Part shown: positions 1 through 13,900 of the stretch, one piece after another
Layout of the letters: each line of letters opens with the position of its first letter
Position numbering within the stretch: the stretch's first letter is position 1
Source of the DNA: Blastomussa wellsi
Lineage: Eukaryota; Cnidaria; Anthozoa; Scleractinia; Plerogyridae
Length of the DNA: 64,000 nt
Reading direction: 5' to 3'
Assembly (NCBI GenBank): GCA_947652115.1
Contig: OX393564.1
Coordinates: 23,690,576-23,754,575, forward strand
Notes under the pieces: generated by a model
What the model saw: the letters and a program-made list of their open reading frames with translations, nothing else
What the model was told of the DNA's origin: nothing
Databases searched by the model: none
Position numbers and translations under genes: made by a program

Positions 1-1995
1 GTTAATAATTATAGTCATAACAAGGGTTTTGTGTCAAGGCTTTTGTTATTTTTAAACAAGGTTAGAATGACCGACATACAACTTTCAGTTGCTTTGAGAA
101 ATCAGGGAGTTCGAAAACTTGGGGTTAATAATAATTGGAATTCGTAGAGCAATTTCCACAGAGTAGTAACCCTTCATCCAGATCGAAGAGTTACTACTCT
201 GTGGATTCCAGATCGAATTGGAATTTGAATTTGTTGGTTTTTGTGGAGGGAGAAAAACCAGAGAAATCCCTGGCTCTGAAAATTTGAGTGTTTGAGAAAA
301 CAGGATTCCAAACATGTAGAAATTCCACTTAGTGTGTAAACTTAAACACTTACCATATCTGACCTAACACCATTGGTGGAAGATTTGATTTCAGGAAGTA
401 TTTCTTGGCTTGCTCCCCTTGAAGAAAAAATAAATATGCATCAATCTATTCCGATAATGTGTGGTTCCAGAAAATATCCATACCCCCACCACAGAGGGAA
501 TTTCAGGTAAGACCCCCCACCTCTCCGGAATTTACATTTTTGTAAAGAAAAATAACCCCCTCCACCATTTAAAATCTCTGCAGAGTAGGTAAGAAGCGAT
601 TTTGAATTGAGGTTGCACTGTATCGATCTTGACCATCTGGAAATGCAATTTCACCGACAACCTCCCGTCCCCTCAGGAATTCCCTGGGCCTTTGACCCCC
701 CCCCCCCCAACCCCTCTGGAATTTCCAATTCCCTCCATGGTGGGGGTATGGATATTTTCTGGAATCACACAATTTTGCTTTGTTCAAATCAGCAACGACA
801 GCGCACAAGTTCAAAACTACTGTAATATATACTGATCACAGCGTCATTATGCAAAATATTAGATTTTTCTTCGAGTAGTAAGTAACTAAGACTTGATTTT
901 TCTTCATGCACATATCTTTCACGCATCATGTTTCACGCATGCCATCTTCCTGTTTAGCCGAATCTTTCGTTTCAAAGATTGACAGTTAATCGAATTTCAT
1001 TGAGAATGGTAGCTACATCTTGGGTGCAAATAATTTCACGCTATACACAGATTAACTACACCACATTGAGAGCCGTGCAAGTTAAAACGTCGACTTAACA
1101 CTCCAAGTTCATTGAAAGACCAAAATATTTTTGATATAAATCATGTTGAGTATAAATTAGTTTAGCTAACCTGTCAAGAAGCCACTGATAGGATTCAAGC
1201 TTTGAAAGGTCGCTTCGTGCTTGGTGCGATCTTCTGATGTAATCACCCACGATACTGGAGAATTAGAAGAGAAAACTAACTTACTTTATTCCTCGTCACA
1301 ATAAGAGCTGGTCAACGATCTGTTATAAAAATATCAATTAATTTTTATATGCTCACCTGGGAGAGAAGGACCAATCCCGCCAGGAGAACTTGTGGCCATT
1401 TGCGTCGACATTATTCGAGTTCACTTCTTTGCCATAACAAATTAAAACTAGTCCAACTGAAATCTTCCACCTTGGGGCTTTTTTCAGTTTTTCACGTCAG
1501 CCATAAAATCCTCATTTTAGGATGCCTTCAGAAACATCTCCAGGCTTCAGTAGTCTCAGCAAATCTAAAATCGCGAAGGGAACCGCAATATAGTCCAATT
1601 TTGTTGTGGTGGGTGAGGACGATATTCTGTTGACACGAAACACAACAGGGCCCGTCTCTCACCAGTCAATTCTTCGGTTGTTATGTGGTTGCCTATAAAG
1701 GATTCTATAAAGCTAAAAATGCCAAGAAAACACCATTTAACTTGAATTCAATGCGGCAATTTAACAGGTTCCATGCCCTTCTTGGCATTCGAGCGAAACA
1801 ACACATGTGTGATGCGCAGGCGCAGTCAATAAAAAACAATTGAATTATGGGAAATTGGTTTCCTGGCACGAATTGCGAAGAGACTGGCCCCGAAATTGAA
1901 TCGGGAATCAACATGGCTTCCTCGAGTTGCGTTTTGTGAAATTTAATTTTTTTAGTTGTTTATTTTCAAATGGTTGGATTTGTTTGGATGTCACA
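1..1995. other. Upstream region of LTN1, no supported gene
   Basis: I see no convincing coding exon here. The stretch contains a short hairpin at 155-205, with perfect 16-base arms around a 20-base loop. It also contains a larger inverted-repeat element at 458-771. The last 200 bases before the LTN1 start codon are the presumed promoter and 5' UTR, but no TATA box or other core motif stands out. The short ORFs in both strands have low-complexity translations and no recognisable domain. Confidence 0.5.
458..771. repeat. Inverted-repeat interspersed element
   Basis: The left end reads tgtgtggttccagaaaatat and runs into a cccccacca tract. The reverse complement of the right end reads tgtgtgattccagaaaatat followed by the same tract, so the roughly 45-base termini match at about nine bases in ten. 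The interior has C-rich runs near 700 and a central segment with no ORF of note. It looks like a non-autonomous element or foldback repeat. The superfamily cannot be assigned, because no clear target duplication is visible. Confidence 0.6.
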
Positions 1996-4900
1996 ATGGG
2001 AGGAAAAGATAAACAAAGAACAAAAGGAAATGTAAAGGTATGATAAATAAAGATCAAACATTTTCACGGGCTTTGCCCCCAAAATGTTCGATTCTTCTAG
2101 CTACAAGAAGTGAGAGATATAAATTAAGTTATCAAAGGGAAAATGGTCTGGAAATTAAAGGCTTCAGAGGTCGAACGTGCCGCTGGCAAACGTCCGTAAA
2201 AATCGTATAGAAAATATAAACATAAAGTATAAACCAAACTATACTTGAGAACAACTTAGGTCTGGCTTATAATCCTTGTTACACAAAAAGGTTGCTGCTG
2301 CATTTTGTTAAATTAATTACAGTTTTAGTTAAGGTCAAATCGATTTTTATCAACAGCTTATTTATATTTATGAGAATTGTGAAATAATGTTAACTTTTGA
2401 TTCTCGTTCTTTTTTTTGTTTATAAATATTTATTTGTCCAGGTAACCCTGTAATGCTTTTACTAGTGCATTGTTAAATCATTGCAGTAAAGTTAAGTGAA
2501 CCCTGAAGCACCCTCTTTGTGAAAAACATGAAAAACGCTAACCCTCAAAAGCCACTCCAAGAACCTGTGAGGCTCCTTTTTTTAGTGTGTTGAGCATGAA
2601 TTACATACGTGAGTAAATTGGGGGTGAGATGAGGAGGCGCGCTGCTGGAGAGGTGCAAAAAGGGTGCATCTATTTTTATTGCTCCCAATTTTCGCATGAA
2701 CATGTTTATTCGCTTCACGGTCAATAGACTTAAGAAAAAGGGGGGCTGCTTGAAGTCTAGATGAAAAGTCTCCAACACCAATGTATTAGTCAATGATCGG
2801 ATATCATGCTTGGGCCCTGTATGCTATGCAACATGAGCACCACTTCCCACCTTCATTAACATTTTGTTATTTAAGCACAAAAATTATCAACATAATTTTA
2901 TTTGAATTACTTACAATTTTCCACTGTTTGGGAAAATGAGACACCTATGCTAATGTGCTTTATGTGTATTTTCATTTGGACCAGCCATCCAGTAGTGGAC
3001 GTGCTGCGGCATTGATTTCTAAGGATGGTACTGCGGGCTTTGTTGGTTTTGGAGGACTGCAGGGAAGTCCAGGGGCAAGCAACCTCGGCTATGTTCCAAT
3101 GGCTGCTGGTGTTAGCGATGATGTCGATGCGTCCGTTGATGCAGAATTCAGGATGGTGATGAGGAAACTCATGAAGAGAGACTCAGTCACAAAATTGAAA
3201 GTAAATCATTCCGTTGTACATGCAAATTATAAAACATTTATCATGTAATAAGCAACCACTGCCGGTGTCAACACGAGCCATGTGTGACTTTCTTTAGTAT
3301 GTCTTAACAAGCAAAATACATGATAATAAATTTAAACCAATCATGCAGAAACTCTGAAAGAAAACAACTAATAATATGAAAGCCTGCAAACAAACTGGAC
3401 CATGCTCGTACTTTCATTGCTACAAGAAACTGTCCTCAGGCCGAGAATTTGGAAATGATATCAAACAATTCATGGTAGCCACTTACCAGTATGGGTCGTT
3501 TACTGTCCATAGTTTGCAACACACTACCAAATAGTTTTATCCCCTTTTACTGATATTATGAAGCTGATTGAAATAAATCAGGGCATCTGTTTGTCATGAT
3601 AATAAATGAATTCTATTAAAATGACTTTTAGCTTAGACCTCGAAGGCTTACATTTAATATTAATGATACTTTTGATTTATTTTTTAGGCAGTGCAAGAGT
3701 TCACTGATTTATGTAAAAATTCAGCTGTTGATGCTGTGGAGAGTGCACTACCATTTTGGCCAAGGCTTTTCAACAAGTTGGCTATGGTAAATAGATGAGA
3801 TGTGAAGAGAATAATTTACACAATTATAGAATGTACATGTTGCGGGTAAAATTTAAATTCAGGTTAACTTTTTTGATCTAGATTAATATTTTTAACCTAG
3901 CTATTTTTTAACTTTTCTCTTTGGGATTCCCAGAGTGGGAGTCTCAGAGTGTTTTAAGATAGTACTAAAGCTTAAAAAAATAAGTGATTTGTCAGCATTT
4001 CCTGTATGACAAAGTGGATAACAGGTTGGGCAGCAGATCCAGAGGTGTTGAGTTCAAATCCTGTAAGTGCACATTAGTAAAGAAAAAATATATAATTATA
4101 AACTAAGATACTGGGGAGAAAGAAGGTTGAGTAGGGTGGAGAGAGAGATGAGAAGTAGTAGGGGAGGGGGCAGAACGAAGGTTCAGTAGTGGGAGAGAGA
4201 TGAGAGGTACATGTAGTAGGGGAGGGGGGAGAGCCTGGAAGGTTGAATAGGGGGCAGAGAGATGAGAGGTGGTAGGGGAGGGATGGATTACTTTTTTTAT
4301 AGATAAAAATAAAATATAACCTAGTTTAAAAACTAAATTATGTAGTTCAAAAAATTCACCATGTTAAAAAGAAAATTAACTGAAACGAAAAATCACCTGC
4401 AACATATATCTGTCCCAATAATTAATGTTGTTAAACTTAGAGATAGCTGACTGTCATCATCATCATCAGTTACTTTTCCCCACAAGGGAAATGGGGCTTT
4501 GACTGACTATATGTACAAGTATTGTAGACCAGTTGGAACTGGGTTGGCATATAAGACATTTGCTCCAACAACACATTTTTCCTCTCTACAGGATGTCGAT
4601 CACAGAGTGCGAGAAGCCAGTCAACAAGCCATGGAGCATCTTGTTCTCATAGTCGGTCGTAATCTAGCCCCGCACCTGCGTTACGTCATTGGTCCTTGGT
4701 TGTGTGCACAGTTTGATACCTATCCTATAGTGGCATCTTCAGGAAAGAAATCATTCCAGGCTGCATTCTCAGAAGAAAAGCAAAATGAAGTCATTAAGTT
4801 TTGTAGAAAGGAATTGTTTGAGGTGTGCTTTCTTGCCAATTACTACAGGTTGCATTACATACTCAGTCGGGGGAACATGTGCCAGTTTAATATTGGCAAA

Positions 4901-7900
4901 TCTCCGTTGAAACACTCTTGAAAGAAGTTTTCCCACTTATTTTATCTGATTAAAAACTTGCGTGAGACATTGCAAATGCACTGAAAGTAATCACAAGAGT
5001 AAACATGTTGCTTAGTTGACAACTTCAGGGATGGACACCATGACAGCTCAGTCCCGTCTCGGAGGCGAGATTTTGTCATCAACTGCACCTGTCCCCATGG
5101 CTGAAGTACTGTTAGTAACAGTCAACATGCACTTAACTTGCTAATATTGACATTATGATTATGTTTTGACAGTATTTAATATATAATATATAAGGGTGGC
5201 ACACATTGTCATTTTAATATATTAATAGACTGCAAGCAGTCAGTTTATGTTTCTAAAATCCTATGTTTGACTGAAATTACAAATGTAAAAAATTTAATAT
5301 ATTGATTGTTTTGCACTCTTAGCTGCATTAATTCAACTCTCTCTGATTCTAATTATTTTTTATTATTAAATATCTTTACATCCTGACAGTTCTTACAAGA
5401 CAACATATTAACACAAACATCTTCAACCCTCTCAGATCCAAAGTAAGTGACCTACACAGTCAAAGTTTGTGTTATGATATCCAAGACTATAGCTGTGGTG
5501 CAGTCTAGCACGTCCAGTACATTATTTATTTTTTAATTCAAATGCGCATCACATTTCCCATTACTAGATTTGTTTCAGAAGAGGAGCGGGAGGCCAAGTA
5601 TAACCGCGTGCTTTCATCTTCCATCTTGTGTCTTGGTCACCTGATTTATGTGACATCGGACAAAGCCGGTGCAGATATGGAAGAACTTTATCTCAATGTA
5701 CTGCGACAGAACAAGTTTTGGAAATATGCAAGACATAAGTCTCCTAATGTAGGTGTCCACTAAATTAATTACAAATAATTAATTTAATTAACATAGTGGC
5801 CTAATGGTTAGTGCATTCGGCTCTGGATCAATTGGTCTGAGTTTGATCCCTGGCCGGGCACTACCATTGTGTGCTTGGGCAAGACACTTTATTCTCACAG
5901 TACCTCTCTTCATACAAGTATATAAATGGGTATACCAGTAAATTTGATGCTGGAGGGTAACCCTGCGATGGACTAGCAGCTCATCTGGATTGGGGTAGAA
6001 ATACTCCCAGTCGCTTCATGCTAAGGAAATTGGATCCATAAGCCCTGGCCTGATGTGCCACTAGTTTTGTATGCAGATGTCACCTTTCTTTACTGTACGA
6101 CTACTGCAAAATTGCACAAAAAGTATGAAGTCTACTAAGCCACTTTTTGGTAAATGCCCCCAAAATTGTTGGTGTTCCTTTAATACATATTTATTTTTGA
6201 AATATCAACATGTGTAAATTGACTTTTAGTAACTGCATTATACTTTTTATTGGAAGTTTTTTTGTTTTCTGTACAAATGTAGGTGCGAGGTGCAGTGTTT
6301 TCCACAGTCAGCATTGCTTGTGAGACACTTCCCTCCATGATGTTATCCCTTAGCTGCCAGGTCTCCCCGGCTGTGTTGTCAGCACTGGATGATTCTGAGC
6401 CAGCAGTATGTCAACAGCTTTGGAACGCTGTTTTGTCTGTGCTGAAAAATATCACAGTAAGCCAGAATTAATTTACTTTTAGTTAGGCTACATGTAGCTT
6501 CTCAGTAACTTTTATGAGGGATTATAAGATAGTTGGGGTGTGGGTGTGCTGGACTATGGATTGAGTGGTCCGGGTTAGAAACCTGATGTGGGCACTGTGT
6601 TGTGCTGTGTTGTGCTGCACTTTACTCTCACTGATAGTGTCTCTCCACTCATGCATATATAATGGATACGTGCATATTCAATGCTGTAGGTAACCCTGTG
6701 ATGGACTGGCATCCCTGCATCTAGGGGGGAGTAGTAATACTCTCAGTTGCTTCATGCTAAGGAAGCTGGGATAAGCTCTGGACTGATGGGTCACTAGGCT
6801 CATATGCAGACAAGCTTTGCCTTGTAGTTTTCCAGTGGTTATCAGGCACAGGGGTTTAATGCAATTTTGAGTAGGAGGGCAAGAGGTTCGTGCATCAACA
6901 ACCACCATCAAAGGCGATGGCATGATTACTGTTGGATTTATTCTATTTCTTCCCCTCCCGATCCCAACATTTATCTTCCCAGCTTATTACACAGAAAATT
7001 CAACATCTAAAGGGGAAAGGGGTGCCAGCTCTAAGAATGCGACTTCTGACAAGCATTTGCATCTTCTTTGGATATTAAGTGTTTCATCTACTTTTTTCTG
7101 TGGTTTAAAGGGGTTGTATGCTTCTAAGATAGTGACAGAAATTATTAAAATTTAATGCACATCAGCATCTACACATCAATTTGTTTTTAATTATATTTTT
7201 GCTTCAAATAGGACTGCTGGAAGCAAGTTAATGTCCGCAAAGCTGTTTTGCCAAAATTGTGGTCGATCTTAAAAAACGGTGGCAGTGGTTGTGCTACAGT
7301 TATCTTCCCTCACTTGCTTCCTTTCTTAAGCAAAGTACCTTCAGAGGTTTGTAATAAAAAGCGCTATTAATCATAACCAAGTTCTTCAAGTGACATTTTG
7401 TGAGTCACATGCAAGATAAACTTCCATCTCGATTTGCAATTTGCTGAGCAGTGGCCTCTGATCTCTCTGGTCAGGAGCATGATTTGTTACCAGCATTCCG
7501 TTACAAAGACCTGCGAAAACACTGGAGCTGTTGGCATCCCATGTAGAGGGAATGTAGCAATGTTGCTTGTCGTTTCATGAATGTCATGATATAATAGCTG
7601 CAGCTACATGTATCGACAGTGTCACCTGACTTTTTATGATACCAAAGTAAAATCTTATACAATTGTATGCTGGACTCAGAAAAAATGGTAGATTATGTAA
7701 CAAAAATTATTACCAGAATGAGTATAAAACATTCATTTGCTTAAACAGGGGTTTTAAAAAAGCCGTCAACTGCTGGAGTTCCACCAGTTACTTGAATTTT
7801 ATGCCACCGGTTACTCTGGTCATAGCAATCAGCATGCAATAAAAAGCTCACTTATAACATTTTGAAACCCATGCTTAAACCCAGTGGATGTAAGACATGA

Positions 7901-10900
7901 TTAAAGGGCTAGCCCTTCTAGGTTATTATCCCCAAAAAAGTAAAAAGATAAAAAATTGTAAAAAAATAGAATTAGATTTCTTAGCTTGTGTTTTCTAAGC
8001 ATTTTGTCTTGTTCTTGGGGTGTCTACTCACAGGTAATTGGCAGTGGCTTAGGTTTCTACAAAGAATTCTTCACTAGTTTGCAAGAGGGTCTAATGAAGG
8101 AGCGTGTGCAGAACAGCCCAAGTGAATGTTCGGGGATAATTGCAGCATTTATGGAGTGCCTGAGATTTTGCCTTCTGGGTGGTTTTGATCTCGGTGGGCC
8201 AGATGTTGCATTGCAAGAATATTTGATCAAGGAACAGGTAAGACCAAGAATAGACTGAAACAGGTTGAACTTAAGTTTAGCGAAGCTCCAGTGCATGAAG
8301 CGTGCTGGCCAGCAGAGCACAACATTTTGGAAACCCATCAAGTTGAGAAATTCCTGATAGAATGCTGTGCGAGTATTCAATCTGCAGTTGACTAACATTG
8401 CACCCAGGGTGGAGAAGCAATACTTAACAATAATGTGGTTCGTGCTTTAGCATGCGCCGTCAAGTTGTGGTGCATGCGGGAAGTTTGGAGAGCACGAAAG
8501 AAGCGTAAGAGTTGCCCAAGGTGATAGCTGAGAGCAACTCTAGCTTCTTGAGTGCGCTCCAAACTTCCCAAGTGCGCGATAACTCAATGGTGCATATGAG
8601 CTAAAAACATGAACCAATTGTTTTATAACATTGCCAGTGGAAATGTACATAAAAAAACCTGTGCCACAAAAAAATATTGGTTAAGCGATTTGCTGACATT
8701 ATCAACGTGCTCCATTGGATGATGGAGCATGCTTACATATATTGAAATTGATTGCACGGCTCTGCTAGCTATGTTATAATTCTAGTTGTGTTATGCTTAC
8801 AGAATTATGCACCCACAGGTGCCTGAGCCACTTCTGCTTAAGTGAAGCACTTGGATTAAGAATTTTTTTCTTCTAGCTTTTGTCTGTGTTGAAATCGTCT
8901 TTGGAAAAGCAAAGTAAACTGACACACTCCAATCTTTATCCTCTTGTGGCTGATCTACTGTCGTATCTGTCAATCAAAACTGAAAGTGATTCCAATTCAG
9001 AAGAGGCAGCGGAGGAACAGAAATTGCCGCAGCGATACTGCCACATATTAAAATGGTTCTGGGAAGGCTTCAGTTCGGTATGCTTAGACAACCTCAAAAC
9101 AGCTGTTGGACAAGTGGTAAGTGCTTCTAACTTTTAATTACTCACTAGAGTTTTCAATACAGAGCTATCCACGTGAATATTATAGTATGTCAAAAGGGGC
9201 AGCTCTGTTGGTAAACCAAGGAGAAGCAATCTCATATAAAGTGGACGGGGATGTGAACAGGTGAAATTTGAATTACCGGTAAGATGGATTCCCGAAGTTT
9301 GAGTCAAAAAATGTCTACTCATAGCACGGTAACATTGTTCTGTTGTATTTGAAGCATCTTACTGTAATTCATTTCAAAAGTGACCCTGCGATTAAATTTT
9401 CAAGCATTCTCGAGAAAATTCATGTACATGTAGCACCTTATCAAAATACTTAAAACGCGTTTTATTTTGTTTAGAACTAACGTAAAATGTGCGTTTTGAT
9501 CAAAATATTGCATAACAATTTTCTCATGCAGGGTCAGCTTGAGAGCTTTTAAAAATCTCAATACGTTCTTTTAATTTACGCCCATAAGCAACACAATGTA
9601 CATCCACATCTTATATGGGAGTCGATAATGAAAATGACGATAATTTTCTGATTTTTTTTTTTCACAGATTGGCGATGGAATTATCAATTCAGTATCACAT
9701 TGTTTCGTTTCTTTGAAATGTCCCTCCAATAGCACGAAGAAACAATACAAAGTTGCATTTACGGATTTGTCTCCTTCTGAACCATTTGATAACAGTTCAA
9801 CAGGGAGTGGAAAAGCTCACTCTCTGAGTGAGTCTTATACTACGTCTGTTAACCTGGAATGGCTTTACAATGGCTACCTGTTAGACTTGGTTTGCAATAT
9901 TTGTTCATTGTGCTTGGACGAAATTTCTCAAAACAATTCACTGCTTCATTTGAAGCTTCTTTCTCTCCTTGTTCCCCATTTCACTTCGACAAAACTCATG
10001 CAAAGATTATTAGATAAGACAAGCGAACAATCTTCACTTTGTTCGGTGTTGGACAACAAAAATTTATCCGTGTTAAGTGAACAATTTCTCAGTCACGCTT
10101 TATTTCCTTGGATCAAGACATCTCTTGAACAATCTCTTGAGGAGACTGGAAATGTTAGTGGTGTTTTCACAGATAGCAGATCTGTGGATTATCTCATTGC
10201 TATTTTCTGCGGGGTTATAAGAACGTTGCCACTCGTTCAACAATTGGAGTTAGTATCAGAATCCTTCCAGGTAAGATGTCGGAATTTGTTGGTTAATTAA
10301 TGCTGAATTAGACTAAAGAGCCGAAGCTTTTTGAATGAATAGTCAACGAGGCACGACTAGCTGTTTTTAATTGGTAAAAACTGAACTAAAATTGAATTCG
10401 GTCCAAAAACTACAATCTTATCCCTCTTGTGCCTCGGGTTCTTAGTCCAATTATTAGATGATACAAATATTTCAAATTGCTTGAGAACGGCGTTCTATTT
10501 AAGCGGGAGTCAACAAAACTGGCAAGGTTTGCTACCTGACCCAACAAAATAAAATTAATATTACCAAAAATATTTGTTTGTTTGGTGAGACCCTGTTCTT
10601 TTGACATATTGCAAGGAGAGTTGGTTTGCCAGAGCTGTGCAAGTGGAATCTTCAGGGTACTATTTTTAAAGTTCTCTGATAAATGGCTCCTTATTGTATT
10701 GTTTCCTTCTCTGTTCAGCAAAACAAAGCGGCCAGTTACTTATACAAAGTTCTTGAAAAGGTAAGAACTGAATTTTATACCATCAGCATGCACTTACTGT
10801 TAGGATTTGATTTAGTTCATGGGGTATACTATTTTATTTTGATCGCTTGTGCTTTTATTACTGGAGACAATTGACGAAGGGAGATTTTTCGAATTGGGTT

Positions 10901-13900
10901 GAAGGAATTTAACCTGCACATTGAATAACAGTTAAGACGGTTAAAGATCAAGACCAGTTGTCTATGGTGTGAGAAGTTTAGAAGGAATACGAACAATAAC
11001 AGCGTCGTATGGTGTGTTATTTTTTTGACAGCATCGTAATTGGAGAAGAAGACTACTGCGCTTGTTACTAAAAACACATCCAAACTGGGTGGAGGAGGGG
11101 TGGTTATTGGGATGATAGCGCTAAATCGAATCATCTTTGATAAAGCCGGGTAACCTTTTTCTTTCCTGAGTTGTTCTCTGCAGACTGGACTTGTACTGAA
11201 GACATGCTTCGTTTGTAACGATTTTGAACCCACGTAATGACGAACACATTTCCGTAGTCCCTTTCTACTTTGAATTGATAGATCGTGGTTCCACAGTACA
11301 GTGTACACTAACATCCAGGTTCCTTCTGACGATTGATTGCGTTATAGCCTGCGTAGCCGGCGGGATTTGAGGATGCGAGCTACTCACTCAGCATTCGCGG
11401 GCGAAGCCGCTTTGCCGCGCCGACGACGGCCTCCCCAAAAACAAAAGCACTTCGCCACGAATCCCGCCAGCTACGCAGGCTAATTGCGTTATTCCTCTGA
11501 GCTGTGTTTAGGCATGGCTAGAGCAGTAAAATTGCTCTTTTCGCGTATTTTCTATCTTTAGGGACTCCATTCCGAAGTTGCTGGGGTAATCAAATGGCTT
11601 CAAAGCACAGAAGGAAATGAAAGGCTCCTTGAGTTGTCGAGTTGTTTGGTTCTTCATGTTGGACAGGATACAACTCTTTCTGAAGAAGATCGGAAGACTG
11701 TTTGGAAACTTCTCAAGTTATGCATTGTGACCAAAGGGAAAGGTTAGTTTAGTGTTTTTGTTTTGTTTGTTTTCTGATGTTGTTGTTACTTAGTTTTATT
11801 TCGTCGAGACTATACCCACAGAATTTAAACCACGGGTTCGCTATCTTGGAAAAACAAAAGGTTTGCCAACAGACTATTGAAAGTAAATAAGGGGAAATTA
11901 ACTGCAGTGGTGAATTTGGAAGAGCTGTCGTCTTAGCCTTTTGTCAAAGGAAAATGGAGGGTTGTCGGGTGTTTTTTTTCCCGCTGGAATTTGGAGTTAT
12001 GTTGTTAGAGTATACAGAGAGTATGTATGAATGAGTTAGTTAATTGAACGAGAAACGTTAGTTTATTATATGGGGAGCAAGGTGGTGGCCTGTTCAAGGC
12101 TCTTGCATGGTTGGTAGTCGCAGTTAAACGAAAACAGCGGCGAGCGGGCGAATTTGTTTCAGTCTTGTGCTTATGGCGAGTAGATGTAGCACAGCATAAG
12201 AAGAAAAGTGGGTAGGTAAAAGTGGGTACGTAGGTACTTGGTGTAGTTTTTAATCATTCTGCAGCCAGTTAAGTCGACGTGCTGATCAATAAAGTGCCTG
12301 CTGGACAGCCACCTTCCTTAATAACGTCGAATTTTAAACGGCTGGAGTAACTTTTTGAACATATTCAGGCATATGTTCCTTTAGATATCCCAATCAAACC
12401 ACGACAGGTATGATAGTTCCATGACGTATCTTCCGAAAAGTGTGTACGTTCTTGTACGCTGTATGTTTGTGGTTTCGTTATGTCCAGTGAAACCACAGGT
12501 CTAAACGACGTCTTTATCAGACAGGCGTACACAATCAGTAACTATCGTAGCTGAAAATATGACGACAACCCTTAGAAATCGTCAATTACAGAAGTGAAAA
12601 TTATATAAGTCAGGGTAAAAGCGGGGTTGCAGCTCGCGGCTTGGTGCTTTTAAAATCTCGATTCGAATCATGCAAATCCGTGTTTTCGCGTCGCACGGTA
12701 AGAAAACAAAGAGACTTCTACGTACACTGATGAGAAGGAACAGAATTACAAAATGTCGCCCAACAATTTGCTTCCATTTATTGCTCGAACAAGGCCGTCT
12801 TCGCCTTCGGGCTTTGCTGGGTGTCATGTGTGCTTGATGAGTAGAAATATGCTCGCTCTCTATACCAATCGACCTCTTTGCTTGGAGGAAGACACAAAAC
12901 GAACGCTCGCATGTATGTCACGTACTCTCCACTGTCCAGATAGGCTGCCACGATCTCGTGATCCAGGGACGGATCCAGGATTTTTCTTAGGATGGAAAGA
13001 ATGACGTAACTAATGGGTGACTTAAGCAGAATGCTAGTTGTATTAGAAAGCCGAAGGTCATTTTAGGGAGGAGGGGGTGCGCACCCCCTACACCCCCCTC
13101 TCCCTAGTTCCGCCCCTGTGATCTACAAAAGATTTGTCCCAATCATTACGAGCTTTCAGACTGGATCTAACAGCTGAAGAAAGACTTTGGCGGGGAAGGG
13201 CATGTCGACCGTGTAAACGATCGTAGTGGGAACTTCGTCATCGTAGATGATTTTGATCCAGTAAGACCGGGAGCCCGTGGCTGCTTCAGTCCAGTCGTCG
13301 TCTTTTTCCAGGTCTTCTTTAAACCACTTGGCTATCTGAAGCTCTTCTTCGTACGAACTAAATCAAATCTTTACTAGCCTGCATTACGATCAGCTTTAAT
13401 CTGAAAATGCGGAGATTACAGGTCAAGGTTTTTAGCCGTGTTTTTGTGTTTTTGTTCCCTCGACAAAGAAGATAGTGGCAAGTTTACCATAGGAAATATA
13501 TCAGTGACGTCATCCATTGTTATTAATGTGCCAACCAGAAAGTTATTGGCTGGTGAAACAAATATCTCTTTTGTTTAACCTTTTGTCAATTTAAATAACA
13601 AAATCAATGTTTGTAAACAAATATCTTCCCTATTCTTGGGTTTCAACGACGTTATAGGGCGGCCATGTTGGGGGTCAAAACAATAGATATTTTCTTCGAA
13701 GGATTTACATAAAAATATAATTTAGTTTCCAGGGGAGAGAAAGGTTATTGTTCTTGACCACCAACATGGCGGCCATGACGTCACTTGCAAGCCAGCAATA
13801 GCGAATTAGCTTCGTTGGCCCATTCAGATCATGTGATGGTACTCCTGGGAGCTGTCTCTTTTAAACCTTTAAACTTAATCGTTTTACATCAATGCATTAG

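Noticed and set aside
5795..5870. Possible tRNA gene
   Set aside because: A- and B-box-like sequence is present, but the acceptor and anticodon stems do not pair and a shared SINE tail follows.
10829..11314. 161-residue minus-strand ORF in LTN1 intron 12
   Set aside because: The translation has no recognisable motif and no splice context.
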